Assembly (NCBI RefSeq): GCF_008064665.1
Contig: NZ_VRZA01000005.1
Location: 1-64,000, forward strand
Source: Parahaliea maris
Lineage (GTDB): Bacteria > Pseudomonadota > Gammaproteobacteria > Pseudomonadales > Halieaceae
DNA length: 64,000 bases
Reading direction: 5' to 3'
In this document: positions 46,771-55,645 of the stretch, piece after piece
How the letters are laid out: every line of letters starts with the position of its first letter
How positions within the stretch are numbered: position 1 is the stretch's first letter
Program-made: the position numbers and the translations under genes
Notes under the pieces: model-generated
Databases searched by the model: none
Told to the model about the DNA's origin: nothing
What the model saw: only the letters and a program-made list of their open reading frames with translations

Positions 46771-47385
46771 TTAATCACTTTCCATAACATGGATCGCTTG
46801 CTGTATTACCGAGTCGGCCAGTTTCGAAGAGAATGGATCCCGGACAACGTGATTTGTCTGAATCATTCCCAGGTTCCGTAGCATGGCGAAGCCAAATATC
46901 GTGGACCAGAGGGTGGCGACCCTTACGCTCAGAGCTTTGGCTGAAAGCCTGGGAGTTATCACCAATATTGCCTCCTGCAGAAATTCTGCGCCCCGTTGTT
47001 GCGCCTTGGCAATGGCGGGGTCCGGAATTGGGCGGGTGAGTTCGCTATCGTACATAAGCGTCATCAGGCGCGGATTTTCCGCGGCAAAAGTCAGAAAACG
47101 ACGGCACACGTTGAACAAGTGGGTTCGCGGCTTTACGTTCATCGATGAATTTGGCGTAACAGGTACAGTATTCAGTTCCCGGTATCCCTCAAGAGCAACG
47201 GCGAGCAACAACGACCGCTTATCCGGAAAGTGATGATAAGGGGCACCAGGGGACACTCCGGTTTCTTTTGCCAAACGCCGAATCGATAACTGTTCGTAGC
47301 CTTCGAGATTTACGACTTGTGCCGCCGCCCTGAGCAGATCGTCCCGTAAATTCTCCTTGTGGTAACGCTTCATCGCTGACTTCAT
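46771..47385 (-). CDS. TetR/AcrR-family regulator upstream of the rhamnosidase gene
   Basis: A 204-aa repressor-type protein. The helix-turn-helix region reads LLRAAAQVVNLEGYEQLSIRR then TGVSPGAPYHHFPDKRSLL. Residues 80-200 form the ligand-binding domain. The ATG at 47383-47385 has AGAGAG nine bases upstream; a second ATG four codons later is an alternative. The open frame extends 39 more codons upstream but without protein-like sequence. It is the first gene of an operon with the GH106 rhamnosidase. An 8-base-arm inverted repeat at 47503-47526 in its promoter region could be its own operator. Confidence 0.87.
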   Translation of the reverse strand: MKSAMKRYHKENLRDDLLRAAAQVVNLEGYEQLSIRRLAKETGVSPGAPYHHFPDKRSLLLAVALEGYRELNTVPVTPNSSMNVKPRTHLFNVCRRFLTFAAENPRLMTLMYDSELTRPIPDPAIAKAQQRGAEFLQEAILVITPRLSAKALSVRVATLWSTIFGFAMLRNLGMIQTNHVVRDPFSSKLADSVIQQAIHVMESD

Positions 47386-47502
47386 CACTGTAATCTCTCT
47401 TCCAATACGGTAAGCATTGTACCAACGGGTTTGTGCCAGACGGACTCCCGCAATGGCAAGCAACGGGGCCGCCATTGTAGTTGACATCGATATTAAGTTC
47501 AT

Positions 47503-47526
47503 ATCTAATCGCTGCTTAGATTAGAT
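47503..47526 (-). promoter_or_regulatory. Inverted repeat ATCTAATC-N8-GATTAGAT before the TetR-rhamnosidase operon
   Basis: Perfect eight-base arms (47503-47510 and 47519-47526) around GCTGCTTA, about 120-140 bases upstream of the TetR start. It does not match motif C, so it is likely the site of the adjacent TetR protein. The region 47503-47876 is otherwise AT-rich and gene-free. Confidence 0.45.
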
Positions 47527-47772
47527 GATACGACATACAAATTGCTATAAAAATAAGGCTTTTCCACAAATTCAATCGTCAGACAGAAGATAAATAGCGT
47601 TATTAAACAATAAGTTACAAGTACGCGATAGCACCAACCCGGGTACCAGGTTGCGGATTCAGAGAAGAGAAATCTGAACATCCATCTTCTGGATACTAGT
47701 GAACCTGGACGTTTAGGCAGACTGTGAACTGGCTGCGCCAGTACAACAAACGATGAGTTGACAACATTTATA

Positions 47773-47794
47773 TAGAATGTGAATATTGATTCTA
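47773..47794 (+). promoter_or_regulatory. Degenerate motif C operator before TonB receptor 3
   Basis: The half-sites TAGAAT (47773-47778) and ATTCTA (47789-47794) are separated by 10 bases rather than 4. The six extra bases are little more than half a helical turn, so binding is uncertain. It lies about 85 bases before the receptor start. Confidence 0.4.
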
Positions 47795-47876
47795 ATATAT
47801 TCTCAAAACTGGCGAGTAAAGAAACCACGGTTGATCTTTCGCCAGATAACGCTAATAAAACGAGGTCATCGAAAAC

Positions 47877-50045
47877 ATGAAAACCATGATTCCAGCCAGA
47901 TCTAAAAAAATCGCTCTTGGCATTTCCGCTATTCCACTTGCGATAGCATCGGTTAACAGCCTTGCTGCCGAACTGGAGGAAGTTGTCGTTACCGCCAATC
48001 GCGTGGAAACCAGCGCCCAGGATACCGCTGTTGCGCTGACTGCCTATACAGGTAGTACCCTTGCGGAATCCGGCATCTCTAATGTGATCGCGTTACAGAA
48101 TATCGATCCCAGCATCAACGTGACAACCAGCAACGGTGCTGCATACGTCGCGATTCGAGGTATAGCCAGTACCGACGTGACCGAAACGGGCGATCCCTCA
48201 GTCTCGATCGCCAGAGACGGGTTTTTTACCAACCGCTCCTTTGGCGTGTTTGCCAACATGTACGACTTGCAGCGGGTGGAAGTACTCAAAGGTCCTCAGG
48301 GAACACTTTTCGGTCGTAATTCAACGGGTGGTCTGATCAATATCATTACCAATAGACCCTCTGACGAACTGGAAGGCAAAGTTGCCCTGGAGGTCGGAAA
48401 TTACAATGCCCGCAATATTGAAGCGATGCTCAATGTTCCGATTACCGAGAAGGTGCAGGCGCGAATTTCCGGAATCAACCGTGAACACGATGGATACAGG
48501 AAGTTGGAACCGGTTGGACAGCGCTCCGACGATGAGGATAACTATTCCTGGCGCGCCCAGCTTGCGTTTCAGCCGACCGAAACCCTGGATGGCTGGATCA
48601 GCTACCAGAAGGATCGCGTCGACCAGGTGGGTGACACGCCCTTCAATGGCCCGCTGGAAACCAAGCTCGATATCGACGACATTGACACAGAAAACTACAC
48701 CAATTACTCGCAGGCGCTCACCGAGCTTGACGGCGAACGTACGCGCTGGGAAGTGACTTACAGTGGACTGCCCGGCGACATCGACGTTACTTACTCCGGT
48801 GGCATCGACAAGCAAGACTGGGCCCATCGTCTGGATGGCACAGATTCTGGCACCCTGATTCCAGCACAGTTTGTACAGAATGAAACTCCTGACACGACCA
48901 ACCACGAAATTCGCTTTGCAACTCCGCAAGACAAAGCGTTTACCGCTCAGTTTGGTTACTTCTATTTTAAAGAAGAAAACACTATCGACTCAGGCTTACT
49001 GCAGAACGGTGGCCCCTATGCGGGTCGTTACCTGATCAAATTTGACTACGAAATTGAGACCGAGTCCAAAGCCTACTTTGCTCACTTGGGTTATCAAATC
49101 AATGATCAGTTTAAAATCACGGCGGGCGCACGGAATACCGACGATAAAAAGGAACGCACCGGGAATGCGGTACTGGATCTGGAAGTTGCTACATTTGGAT
49201 TTTTACCCTTTAAGATCACAACGCCCGGCAACGGCAATATCGATAATTCACAGGACACCTATCATGTCGGCTTGGAGTGGACACCTTCCGAAGACACGCT
49301 GGTTTATCTGAAACGAGACACAGGATACAAGGGCGGCGGTTTCAACTCGAATGGCTCGGCGCCTTCGATCAACTACGACCCAGAGGAGGTGACAACCTGG
49401 GAGATCGGTACTAAAAACGATCTTTTCAGCAATCGCCTGCAGCTTAATGCTGCACTGTACACGACCGAGTACGAGGGCTACCAGGCGTCTCAGTCCACAG
49501 AAGTGATCTCAGGCGAAAGTGCTGGCGTGTTCAATGTCGGTAGCGCGACCATCAACGGACTTGAAGTTCAAGTTCTCGCTCTGGTGGGTGACAACGGCAG
49601 GTTCGACTTGAATGCAACTTACCTGGATGCCACCTTCGATAATCTGGACGATCCCATTGTGGATGGTGCTGGAAATGAAGTGGACATCTCGGGTAACGAT
49701 CTTCCAAATGCTCCTGATCTCTCTTTCACTCTGGGCTACGAACACGTATTCCCACTGGGTAACCAGGGTGAATTGACCGCCAAGGTCGATGCCAAGTACT
49801 CCTCATCGTTCTACTATTCAGCCTTCAATACCGAAGACTTGAAATCACCCTCCTACACCACAGGTAACGTATCGCTGAGCTACGCACCAGGCAGCTACAA
49901 CTGGCAACTCCAAGCCTACGTGAGAAACGTTACCGACGAAGATATATTGGCCAATGCGGCAAGAAATTATGTGGCCCACTGGAACACATACCAGTTCCAG
50001 CCACCGAGAACCTACGGCGTAAGATTCACCTACAATTTCAAATAG
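47877..50045 (+). CDS. TonB-dependent outer-membrane receptor (glycoside locus)
   Basis: A 722-aa beta-barrel receptor with signal peptide (MKTMIPARSKKIALGISAIP, cleavage near SLAAE), plug start LEEVVVTANRVETSAQDTAV, the GPQGTLFGRNSTGGLINI motif, and C-terminal YGVRFTYNFK. It is clearly different from the two tandem receptors at 14-19 kb. It stands between the rhamnosidase operon and deglycosidase pair 2, so it likely imports the glycoside. A degenerate motif C site is upstream and a good terminator follows at 50055-50083. The genes after it would then need their own promoter or readthrough. Confidence 0.93.
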   Translation: MKTMIPARSKKIALGISAIPLAIASVNSLAAELEEVVVTANRVETSAQDTAVALTAYTGSTLAESGISNVIALQNIDPSINVTTSNGAAYVAIRGIASTDVTETGDPSVSIARDGFFTNRSFGVFANMYDLQRVEVLKGPQGTLFGRNSTGGLINIITNRPSDELEGKVALEVGNYNARNIEAMLNVPITEKVQARISGINREHDGYRKLEPVGQRSDDEDNYSWRAQLAFQPTETLDGWISYQKDRVDQVGDTPFNGPLETKLDIDDIDTENYTNYSQALTELDGERTRWEVTYSGLPGDIDVTYSGGIDKQDWAHRLDGTDSGTLIPAQFVQNETPDTTNHEIRFATPQDKAFTAQFGYFYFKEENTIDSGLLQNGGPYAGRYLIKFDYEIETESKAYFAHLGYQINDQFKITAGARNTDDKKERTGNAVLDLEVATFGFLPFKITTPGNGNIDNSQDTYHVGLEWTPSEDTLVYLKRDTGYKGGGFNSNGSAPSINYDPEEVTTWEIGTKNDLFSNRLQLNAALYTTEYEGYQASQSTEVISGESAGVFNVGSATINGLEVQVLALVGDNGRFDLNATYLDATFDNLDDPIVDGAGNEVDISGNDLPNAPDLSFTLGYEHVFPLGNQGELTAKVDAKYSSSFYYSAFNTEDLKSPSYTTGNVSLSYAPGSYNWQLQAYVRNVTDEDILANAARNYVAHWNTYQFQPPRTYGVRFTYNFK

Positions 50046-50054
50046 GTGGTGTTT

Positions 50055-50083
50055 GCCCGACCAGTTTAGGTCGGGCGTTTTTT
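50055..50083 (+). terminator. Rho-independent terminator of TonB receptor 3
   Basis: Stem GCCCGACC/GGTCGGGC with loop AGTTTA followed by GTTTTTT, nine bases after the receptor stop. Confidence 0.9.
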
Positions 50084-50114
50084 AATCGGTTCATCTGCAA
50101 TCAAAGTTAATAGA

Positions 50115-51017
50115 ATGAATATCTACGATCACAGAAAAAAACTTGAGCGAGAAAGAACGAAGGGTGTTCCCTATCGTGGCGTTTCGCTGTACTGCTATGC
50201 AGAAGAACTGGGTTTTACTATGACCCTGGAAGACTGCTTAGCCGATATGTATGACATGGGCGCGACTGGCCTCGAAATTCTCGCCAACGGGCATATCGAA
50301 AACTACCCCAATCCTGGCGAAGAGTGGCTGGAAAACTGGTTTTTCCTCTTGGAGAAGTACGATATCGAACCTGTTGAGTACGGCCACTGGGTCGACTCGC
50401 GCATGATTCCAGAAAAACAACTCTCCACCAAACAGTCGTATGAAATGCTGGTGCGGGATATAACACTCGCTAGCAAACTGGGCTTTACCGTCATGCGTAC
50501 CAAGTTAGGTGTAGTAGATGAAATTCTCAACCCGGTACCGAACTGGCGGGAATTTATCGAAATGGCGTTACCGGTTGCCGAAGAACACAATGTCAGGATG
50601 TGCCCGGAACTGCATCAACCGACAGCCCTGAAGTCAGCAATGGTTGACGATTATGTGGAATTTATCGAAAAGACTGGCACCAAACATTTCGGTTTGAATA
50701 TCGATTTAGGTGTATTCCAGACTGCGGATCGGCTTGAAATCCCGGGCTATGACGACAAACCGTGTCAGCCCGAAGACATGGTTGATTTGTTGCCCTATAC
50801 CTACGCTTGCCATGCCAAATTTACGCATATGACGGAAGACCTGGAGGATCCAACCCACCCTTACAAAGAGATTCTGGCGGTTATGATCCGCGAACAGTGG
50901 GACGGCTGTCTGCTTAGCGAGTACGAGGGCAAGAACAAGGATGTACCGGGTTATTCATCGGATCAACTGCGCAAACAGCATGTAATGATGCGTAAACTGT
51001 TGGGCGAAATCGACTAA
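50115..51017 (+). CDS. TIM-barrel large subunit of a probable C-glycoside deglycosidase (pair 2)
   Basis: A 300-aa xylose-isomerase-like protein. The metal-ligand candidates are Glu in RMCPELHQPTA, Asp in LNIDLGVFQ, His in YACHAKFTHM and Glu in LLSEYEGKN. It belongs to the same broad family as the protein at 42.3 kb but is clearly diverged and shorter. It is followed, 14 bases later, by a DUF6379-type small subunit, so the pair has the opposite gene order to pair 1. The ribosome site is weak, and the start lies 70 bases after the TonB receptor stop, beyond a terminator. Confidence 0.72.
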   Translation: MNIYDHRKKLERERTKGVPYRGVSLYCYAEELGFTMTLEDCLADMYDMGATGLEILANGHIENYPNPGEEWLENWFFLLEKYDIEPVEYGHWVDSRMIPEKQLSTKQSYEMLVRDITLASKLGFTVMRTKLGVVDEILNPVPNWREFIEMALPVAEEHNVRMCPELHQPTALKSAMVDDYVEFIEKTGTKHFGLNIDLGVFQTADRLEIPGYDDKPCQPEDMVDLLPYTYACHAKFTHMTEDLEDPTHPYKEILAVMIREQWDGCLLSEYEGKNKDVPGYSSDQLRKQHVMMRKLLGEID

Positions 51018-51031
51018 GGGCGAAAGAAGAT

Positions 51032-51436
51032 ATGTTAGAGCGTTCAATTATTCAGCAACGTGGTTTTCGCAACATCGTCGACGGTAATGACATAACGGGC
51101 TTTCAGGTACCCATTCGACTCAATTACTATCGCGGCGTATGGATGTCACAGGTCAGGCCCATCACCGTGACCGTAGACGGCACCACTTACGAGGGCGATC
51201 AGATTGCCTGGGAAGTTTCCGGCAAGACCATAGCGCAGAAAGATCTCGCCGACAGCACTGATATTCACTGGAATTCACTGGATGCCGCCATGTTGTTAGT
51301 AAAGAAGGCGGGCGGGCTGAAGCCGGGCATTCATGATATTGAAGTATTCAATGAGTTCAGTGCCTCTTACTTGCCTCCCAGGCTCGATTTGATGTTCAGC
51401 CGTCCTGAGCAACGTCGTATGGTCCTTGTGCGTTAG
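51032..51436 (+). CDS. DUF6379-type small subunit of a C-glycoside deglycosidase (pair 2)
   Basis: A 134-aa beta-rich protein. The start FRNIVDGNDITGFQVPIRLNY leads into YRGVWMSQVRPITVTVDGTTYEGDQ, and the C-terminal SASYLPPRLDLMFSRPEQRRM closes it. Size and layout match the small subunits paired with TIM-barrel C-glycoside deglycosidases. AAAGAAGAT precedes the ATG. It presumably forms a complex with the 300-aa protein encoded just upstream. Confidence 0.7.
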   Translation: MLERSIIQQRGFRNIVDGNDITGFQVPIRLNYYRGVWMSQVRPITVTVDGTTYEGDQIAWEVSGKTIAQKDLADSTDIHWNSLDAAMLLVKKAGGLKPGIHDIEVFNEFSASYLPPRLDLMFSRPEQRRMVLVR

Positions 51437-51696
51437 ACCCTCTCGGCATCGATCCGACAAAACGTGACCTGCTTGCCTCTCTCTGCATAGGTGTAATGAC
51501 CCATTGAAAAACTGCTCATAGCATTGCCACGATGAGAGTAGCGATGACCGTGATGCAAGAACATGACATAAAACGCAGTGCGGCGAAACGCGTTTTGGTA
51601 GTGCAAGCCAGGGCATAGTCTGCGCATCTGGGACGCCGTGCTGGAGAAATTTCCGGGATTACTGGCCTTAGGCAAATCATTGTCAGGAAACGCTTC

Positions 51697-52689
51697 ATGA
51701 AGCTAGCCACTCTTAAATGCGATCAGGCGAATGGCTGTCCGGTCCTCGTATCGCAGGATCAACAACGCGCCATACGCATCGATCACCTTGCCCCCAGCGT
51801 GCTGTCGGCAATCGCAAACTGGAGGGAGGTCGAGTCCGAATTGCAGGCTCTCTACAAGCAACTCAACACAGCAGAGGTGGAGAGCTCCTTCGCCTTTGAC
51901 CCGGAGCAGGCGATGGCGCCACTGCCGCGTACCTGGCAATGGCTCGATGGCTCCCTGTTCCTGAGTCATGGTGAGCTGATGCAACTGGCTTTCAACCTGG
52001 AGCCGATCGAGGGGGCCGACACGATTCCCCTGATTTACCAGGGGGCGGGAGATGACCTGCGCGGCCCCCGGGCTGACCTGGAAGTGACCACCGAAGAACA
52101 CGGTATCGATTTCGAGGGCGAATTCGCCGTGGTCGTGGACGAAGTCCCCATGGGGACACCGGCAGACAAGGCCCTGGACTATGTTCGCCTGGTGATGATT
52201 GCCAATGATGTCAGCCTGCGCGCACTGGCACCGAGAGAGATGCGTACCGGCTTCGGCTTTGTGCAGGCCAAGCCATCGACTGCTTTCTCGCCAGTGGCTG
52301 TCACGCCTGATGAACTGGGCGCCGCCTGGAAGGACGGTCGTGTGCACCTGGACCTGGAAATCGAGTGGAATGGTCGCTGGTTTGGCAATCCCAACGGCGG
52401 TGAAATGCACTTTGGCTTCCACGAACTGATCGCCCATGCCGCGCTGACACGGCGACTGAGCGCCGGCACCATCCTCGGCTCCGGCACGGTATCTACCCGC
52501 GATCGGAGCCGAGGCTCGGCCTGTATTTCAGAGCGCCGCGCCATTGACATCATCGAGTCCGGTGAGGTCAAGACCCCCTTCATGAAGTTTGGCGACCGTG
52601 TGCGTATGACCGCGAGACTGGCCGATGGCGATGCCGTCTTTGGCGAAATCGACCAGCAAGTTACGCAATACAAAGTGGCTGACGCCTGA
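51697..52689 (+). CDS. Fumarylacetoacetate hydrolase-family protein
   Basis: A 330-aa cytoplasmic C-C hydrolase or isomerase of the FAH fold. The metal site shows EHGIDFEGEFAVVVDEVPMG with the two Glu/Asp ligands, and TRDRSRGSACISERRAID near the C-terminus. FAH-family enzymes cleave acyl-pyruvate-like products of aromatic ring opening. AGGA lies eight bases before the ATG. It is the first gene of a tight seven-gene operon, and it would act late, on the opened ring. From here to 58 kb the sequence is visibly more GC-rich than the preceding genes. Confidence 0.88.
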   Translation: MKLATLKCDQANGCPVLVSQDQQRAIRIDHLAPSVLSAIANWREVESELQALYKQLNTAEVESSFAFDPEQAMAPLPRTWQWLDGSLFLSHGELMQLAFNLEPIEGADTIPLIYQGAGDDLRGPRADLEVTTEEHGIDFEGEFAVVVDEVPMGTPADKALDYVRLVMIANDVSLRALAPREMRTGFGFVQAKPSTAFSPVAVTPDELGAAWKDGRVHLDLEIEWNGRWFGNPNGGEMHFGFHELIAHAALTRRLSAGTILGSGTVSTRDRSRGSACISERRAIDIIESGEVKTPFMKFGDRVRMTARLADGDAVFGEIDQQVTQYKVADA

Positions 52690-52725
52690 CGTCCGCTGGT
52701 CGCCAAGGAATCCGGAGTGAAGAAT

Positions 52726-53505
52726 ATGAGTACCCGCAAATTGATTGACCTCTCCGTGACGCTGGAGAACAACCCCTATACCGATCCGCCTCCGTTGCTG
52801 CCCAGCATCGAGTACACCGATCACCAGCAGGGCTGGCCGGAAATGGCCGCGATGTTTCCCGGCCTGAAAAAATCGGACCTGCCCGGTGACGAAGCCTGGG
52901 CCGCCGAGCGGATGAACATTACGACGCACAGCGGCACCCACATGGACGCGCCATGGCATTACGCGTCGACCACCGATGGCGGCAAGCCGGCTTACGGCAT
53001 CGATGAAATGCCGCTGGACTGGTGCCTGCAGCCGGGGGTCAAGCTGGACTTCCGCGATCTTCCCGACGGGCATGTGGTAACCGCGGACGAGGTGGCGGCC
53101 GAACTGGCACGTATCGGGCACGCACTCAAGCCGCTGGACATCGTGCTGGTCAACACGCGCGCGGGTTCAGTCTACGGCCAGCCCGAGTATCTCAGTGCCG
53201 GTGTGGGCTTGGGGCGCGAGGCGACCCTCTACCTGCTGGAGCGCGGCGTTCGCATTGTCGGTACCGATGCCTGGAGCTGGGATGCTCCCTTCAGTTTTAC
53301 CCGCGAACGTTATCAGGAGACCGGTGACGCCTCCATTATCTGGGAGGGGCACAAGGCCGGTCGCGACATCGGTTACGGACAGATGGAGAAGCTGAGCAAT
53401 CTGGAAAGCCTGCCCGATCACGGCTTTGTAGTCTCCTGCTTCCCCTACAAGATCAAGCACGCATCCGCCGGCTTCGTACGCGCGGTGGCGATTATAGAAG
53501 ACTGA
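52726..53505 (+). CDS. Cyclase/kynurenine formamidase-like metal hydrolase
   Basis: A 259-aa member of the cyclase family (PF04199 type). The signature HSGTHMDAPWHYAS, metal-binding HxGTHxDxPxH, stands near residue 65. Members hydrolyse amides or lactones; in aromatic pathways a lactone- or ester-like intermediate is plausible. I start at the ATG at 52726, eight bases after GGAG; a GTG three codons upstream also keeps frame. It lies 36 bases after the FAH-like gene. Confidence 0.87.
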   Translation: MSTRKLIDLSVTLENNPYTDPPPLLPSIEYTDHQQGWPEMAAMFPGLKKSDLPGDEAWAAERMNITTHSGTHMDAPWHYASTTDGGKPAYGIDEMPLDWCLQPGVKLDFRDLPDGHVVTADEVAAELARIGHALKPLDIVLVNTRAGSVYGQPEYLSAGVGLGREATLYLLERGVRIVGTDAWSWDAPFSFTRERYQETGDASIIWEGHKAGRDIGYGQMEKLSNLESLPDHGFVVSCFPYKIKHASAGFVRAVAIIED

Positions 53506-53524
53506 CAAATTTCGAGGACACGTC

Positions 53525-54688
53525 ATGTTCAAGTATTTTCCCACCAACTATGTGTGGAATCTCTCGGTGGATCTCGCCATCGAGATGGGCGCCCGCATCG
53601 GTGAAATCGAGGAGATGTGCGCGCCCCTGCAGGAAGCCGCGAAGCAACCCGATGCCGAGGGCACCCAGGCCTTTCGCGATGTCTGGGAAACCATGTCGAA
53701 GAAACTCTGTGGCCTGGCGGCGGAAGACGAGGAGCGCGGGCGCCTGTTGTCCGCGGGCGAGAAATACCTTCGCGCCGGCATCTACCTGACGACCTGTGAA
53801 CGCCTGCAGGCGCACGATGCCCCCAGCCGAATGGAGCTGTACAGGGAGTCCCTCGAGCTATTCCAGAAGGGGGCTGCCTTGTCGGGCGCGCCCTGTACCC
53901 GGGTGGAAATTCCCTACGAAGGCAAGCACCTGTCAGCGCTCTTTGTACCAGCGGAGGGCGTCGACGGCCCCGCCCCGGTACTGGTGCAGGTCAACGGCCT
54001 CGACTCTACCAAAGAGATGAAATACCACGTCGGCCTGCCGCGCTGGCTGGCCAAGCGCGGTGTCGCATCCCTCATCGTCGATCAGCCCGGTACCGGTGAA
54101 GCGCTGCGCCTGCAGGATTTCAAGGCGCGCTACGACAGCGAGCACTGGGCCAGCCGGGTGGTGGACTACCTGGAAACCCGTGCCGACGTCGACAGCAAGC
54201 GCATCGGCATGGAAGGGGTGTCCCTGGGTGGTTACTACTGCCCGCGCGCCGTCGCCTTTGAACCGCGGTTTGCCTGCGGCGTGGTCTGGGGCGCCAACCA
54301 CGACTGGCGCGATGTGCAGAAGCGCCGATTGGAGCGTGAGGGCGACTTCCCGGTGCCCCACTACTGGAAACACGTCTGCTGGGTCTGGGGCGCCGACTCG
54401 ATCGAGCACTTCATGGAAATTGCCGAAAACGTCCACCTGGACGGTGTCGTCGAAAAGATCAAGGTGCCTTTCCTGGTGACCCACGGCCAGAAAGACAGCC
54501 AGATCCCACTGAAGTGGGCCGAGCGCACCTACGAGCAACTGGTAAACAGCCCCGATCGCGAATTGAAAATCTTCACTGAGCGCGAGGGCGGAGTCCAGCA
54601 CTCCAGCTTCGATAACAGTGTCAATGCTGGCCACTACATTGCCGACTGGGTTGCTGAACACCTCGGTGGGCGCACCGCTGTCGAATAG
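53525..54688 (+). CDS. Alpha/beta hydrolase, probable C-C bond hydrolase
   Basis: A 387-aa serine hydrolase with a long helical N-terminal region (about residues 1-115) before the hydrolase core. The catalytic triad candidates are Ser in GVSLGGYYC, Asp in HGQKDSQIP and His in GGVQHSSFD. The layout resembles 2,6-dihydroxypseudooxynicotine hydrolase and FrsA-like proteins, which split C-C bonds in diketone-type intermediates. In this operon it likely cleaves the ring-fission product into two fragments. GAGGA lies seven bases upstream of the ATG. Confidence 0.86.
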   Translation: MFKYFPTNYVWNLSVDLAIEMGARIGEIEEMCAPLQEAAKQPDAEGTQAFRDVWETMSKKLCGLAAEDEERGRLLSAGEKYLRAGIYLTTCERLQAHDAPSRMELYRESLELFQKGAALSGAPCTRVEIPYEGKHLSALFVPAEGVDGPAPVLVQVNGLDSTKEMKYHVGLPRWLAKRGVASLIVDQPGTGEALRLQDFKARYDSEHWASRVVDYLETRADVDSKRIGMEGVSLGGYYCPRAVAFEPRFACGVVWGANHDWRDVQKRRLEREGDFPVPHYWKHVCWVWGADSIEHFMEIAENVHLDGVVEKIKVPFLVTHGQKDSQIPLKWAERTYEQLVNSPDRELKIFTEREGGVQHSSFDNSVNAGHYIADWVAEHLGGRTAVE

Positions 54689-54708
54689 TCTGAAAGGAGA
54701 ATAAATAC

Positions 54709-55644
54709 ATGAACATTATCGGACCTGATTTTCTGGTGTTTGGTGTCGACGACATGGAATCCTGCCGTCAGTACCTGACCGACTACGGGCTCAAGGCGGC
54801 GGGCGACGATCGCTTCCTGGCGCTTGACGGCACCGGCGTCATCATCAAGCCAAAGGATGATCCCTCGCTGCCCGCGGCGCTGGAAACCCCGACCATGTTG
54901 CGCAAGACCGTCTACGGTGTCGCTGACCAAGCGACGCTGGAGGCCATTGCAACCGAGCTGTCGTCCGACAGGGAGGTCAAACGCCTTGCGGATGGCTCCA
55001 TCGAGTCTGTTGACGATATGGGCTTTGCCCTCGGCTTTCAGGTAACAGTACGCACAACACTGTCGCTGCCTGCAGAGATCGTCAACGCCCCGGGGTCTTC
55101 CCACCAACGTGCGGTCAACGATATCGGCGTTCAAAAAGTTGCGGCACCGGAGCCGCGCTCGCTTTCACATATCGTTTACTTTGTACCGGACTTCGCCAGG
55201 GCGGAGGCCTTCTACGCGGAGCGCCTGGGGTTCATCACCACTGACCGTTTCACCGGCGTCGGCCCCTTCATGCGCCCCGCGGGAACCACGGACCACCACA
55301 CCGTATTCTTCATCCAGACGCCACCGCACATGCTGGGTTGTGAACATTTTACCTTCCATATGGCCGGCCCCACCGAAGTGATGCACGCGGGCAGGAATAT
55401 GGTGGAAAAGGGCTATCAGAGTTTCTGGGGGCCCGGCCGCCACCTGTTCGGCTCCAACTGGTTCTGGTACTTCAAGAGTCCACTGGGCTGCAACATGGAG
55501 TACGACGCCGATATGGACCTGCACGATGATCAGTGGACGGCGCGCGAGGGCGCCCCGGGCGCTGACAACTCGCAGGCTTTCCTGTTCAAGTACACGGAAA
55601 AGTGGTCTCCGATGGGACCGCCTCCGGGCGCCAAGCCCCAGTGA
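54709..55644 (+). CDS. Extradiol (type I, VOC-fold) ring-cleavage dioxygenase
   Basis: A 311-aa two-domain vicinal-oxygen-chelate protein. The Fe(II) ligands of the 2-His-1-Glu triad are apparent in the C-terminal domain: His in LSHIVYFV, His in DHHTVFFI and Glu in CNMEYDADM. The N-terminal VOC domain is a non-metal repeat. It cleaves a catechol next to a hydroxyl group (meta cleavage), producing the substrate for the neighbouring hydrolases. GAAAGGAG precedes the ATG, an excellent ribosome site. It is 20 bases after the hydrolase gene. Confidence 0.9.
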   Translation: MNIIGPDFLVFGVDDMESCRQYLTDYGLKAAGDDRFLALDGTGVIIKPKDDPSLPAALETPTMLRKTVYGVADQATLEAIATELSSDREVKRLADGSIESVDDMGFALGFQVTVRTTLSLPAEIVNAPGSSHQRAVNDIGVQKVAAPEPRSLSHIVYFVPDFARAEAFYAERLGFITTDRFTGVGPFMRPAGTTDHHTVFFIQTPPHMLGCEHFTFHMAGPTEVMHAGRNMVEKGYQSFWGPGRHLFGSNWFWYFKSPLGCNMEYDADMDLHDDQWTAREGAPGADNSQAFLFKYTEKWSPMGPPPGAKPQ

Positions 55645-55645
55645 T

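Noticed and set aside
48321-48929. 202-codon minus-strand frame within TonB receptor 3.
   Set aside because: Antisense shadow; the receptor frame has all family landmarks across this stretch.
50098-50116. AATAGAATGAATATC near the start of deglycosidase pair 2 as a motif C operator.
   Set aside because: Only one half-site is present and it overlaps the start codon; the second arm is missing.
53933-54661. 242-codon minus-strand frame opposite the alpha/beta hydrolase.
   Set aside because: High-GC antisense artefact; the plus frame contains the catalytic triad.
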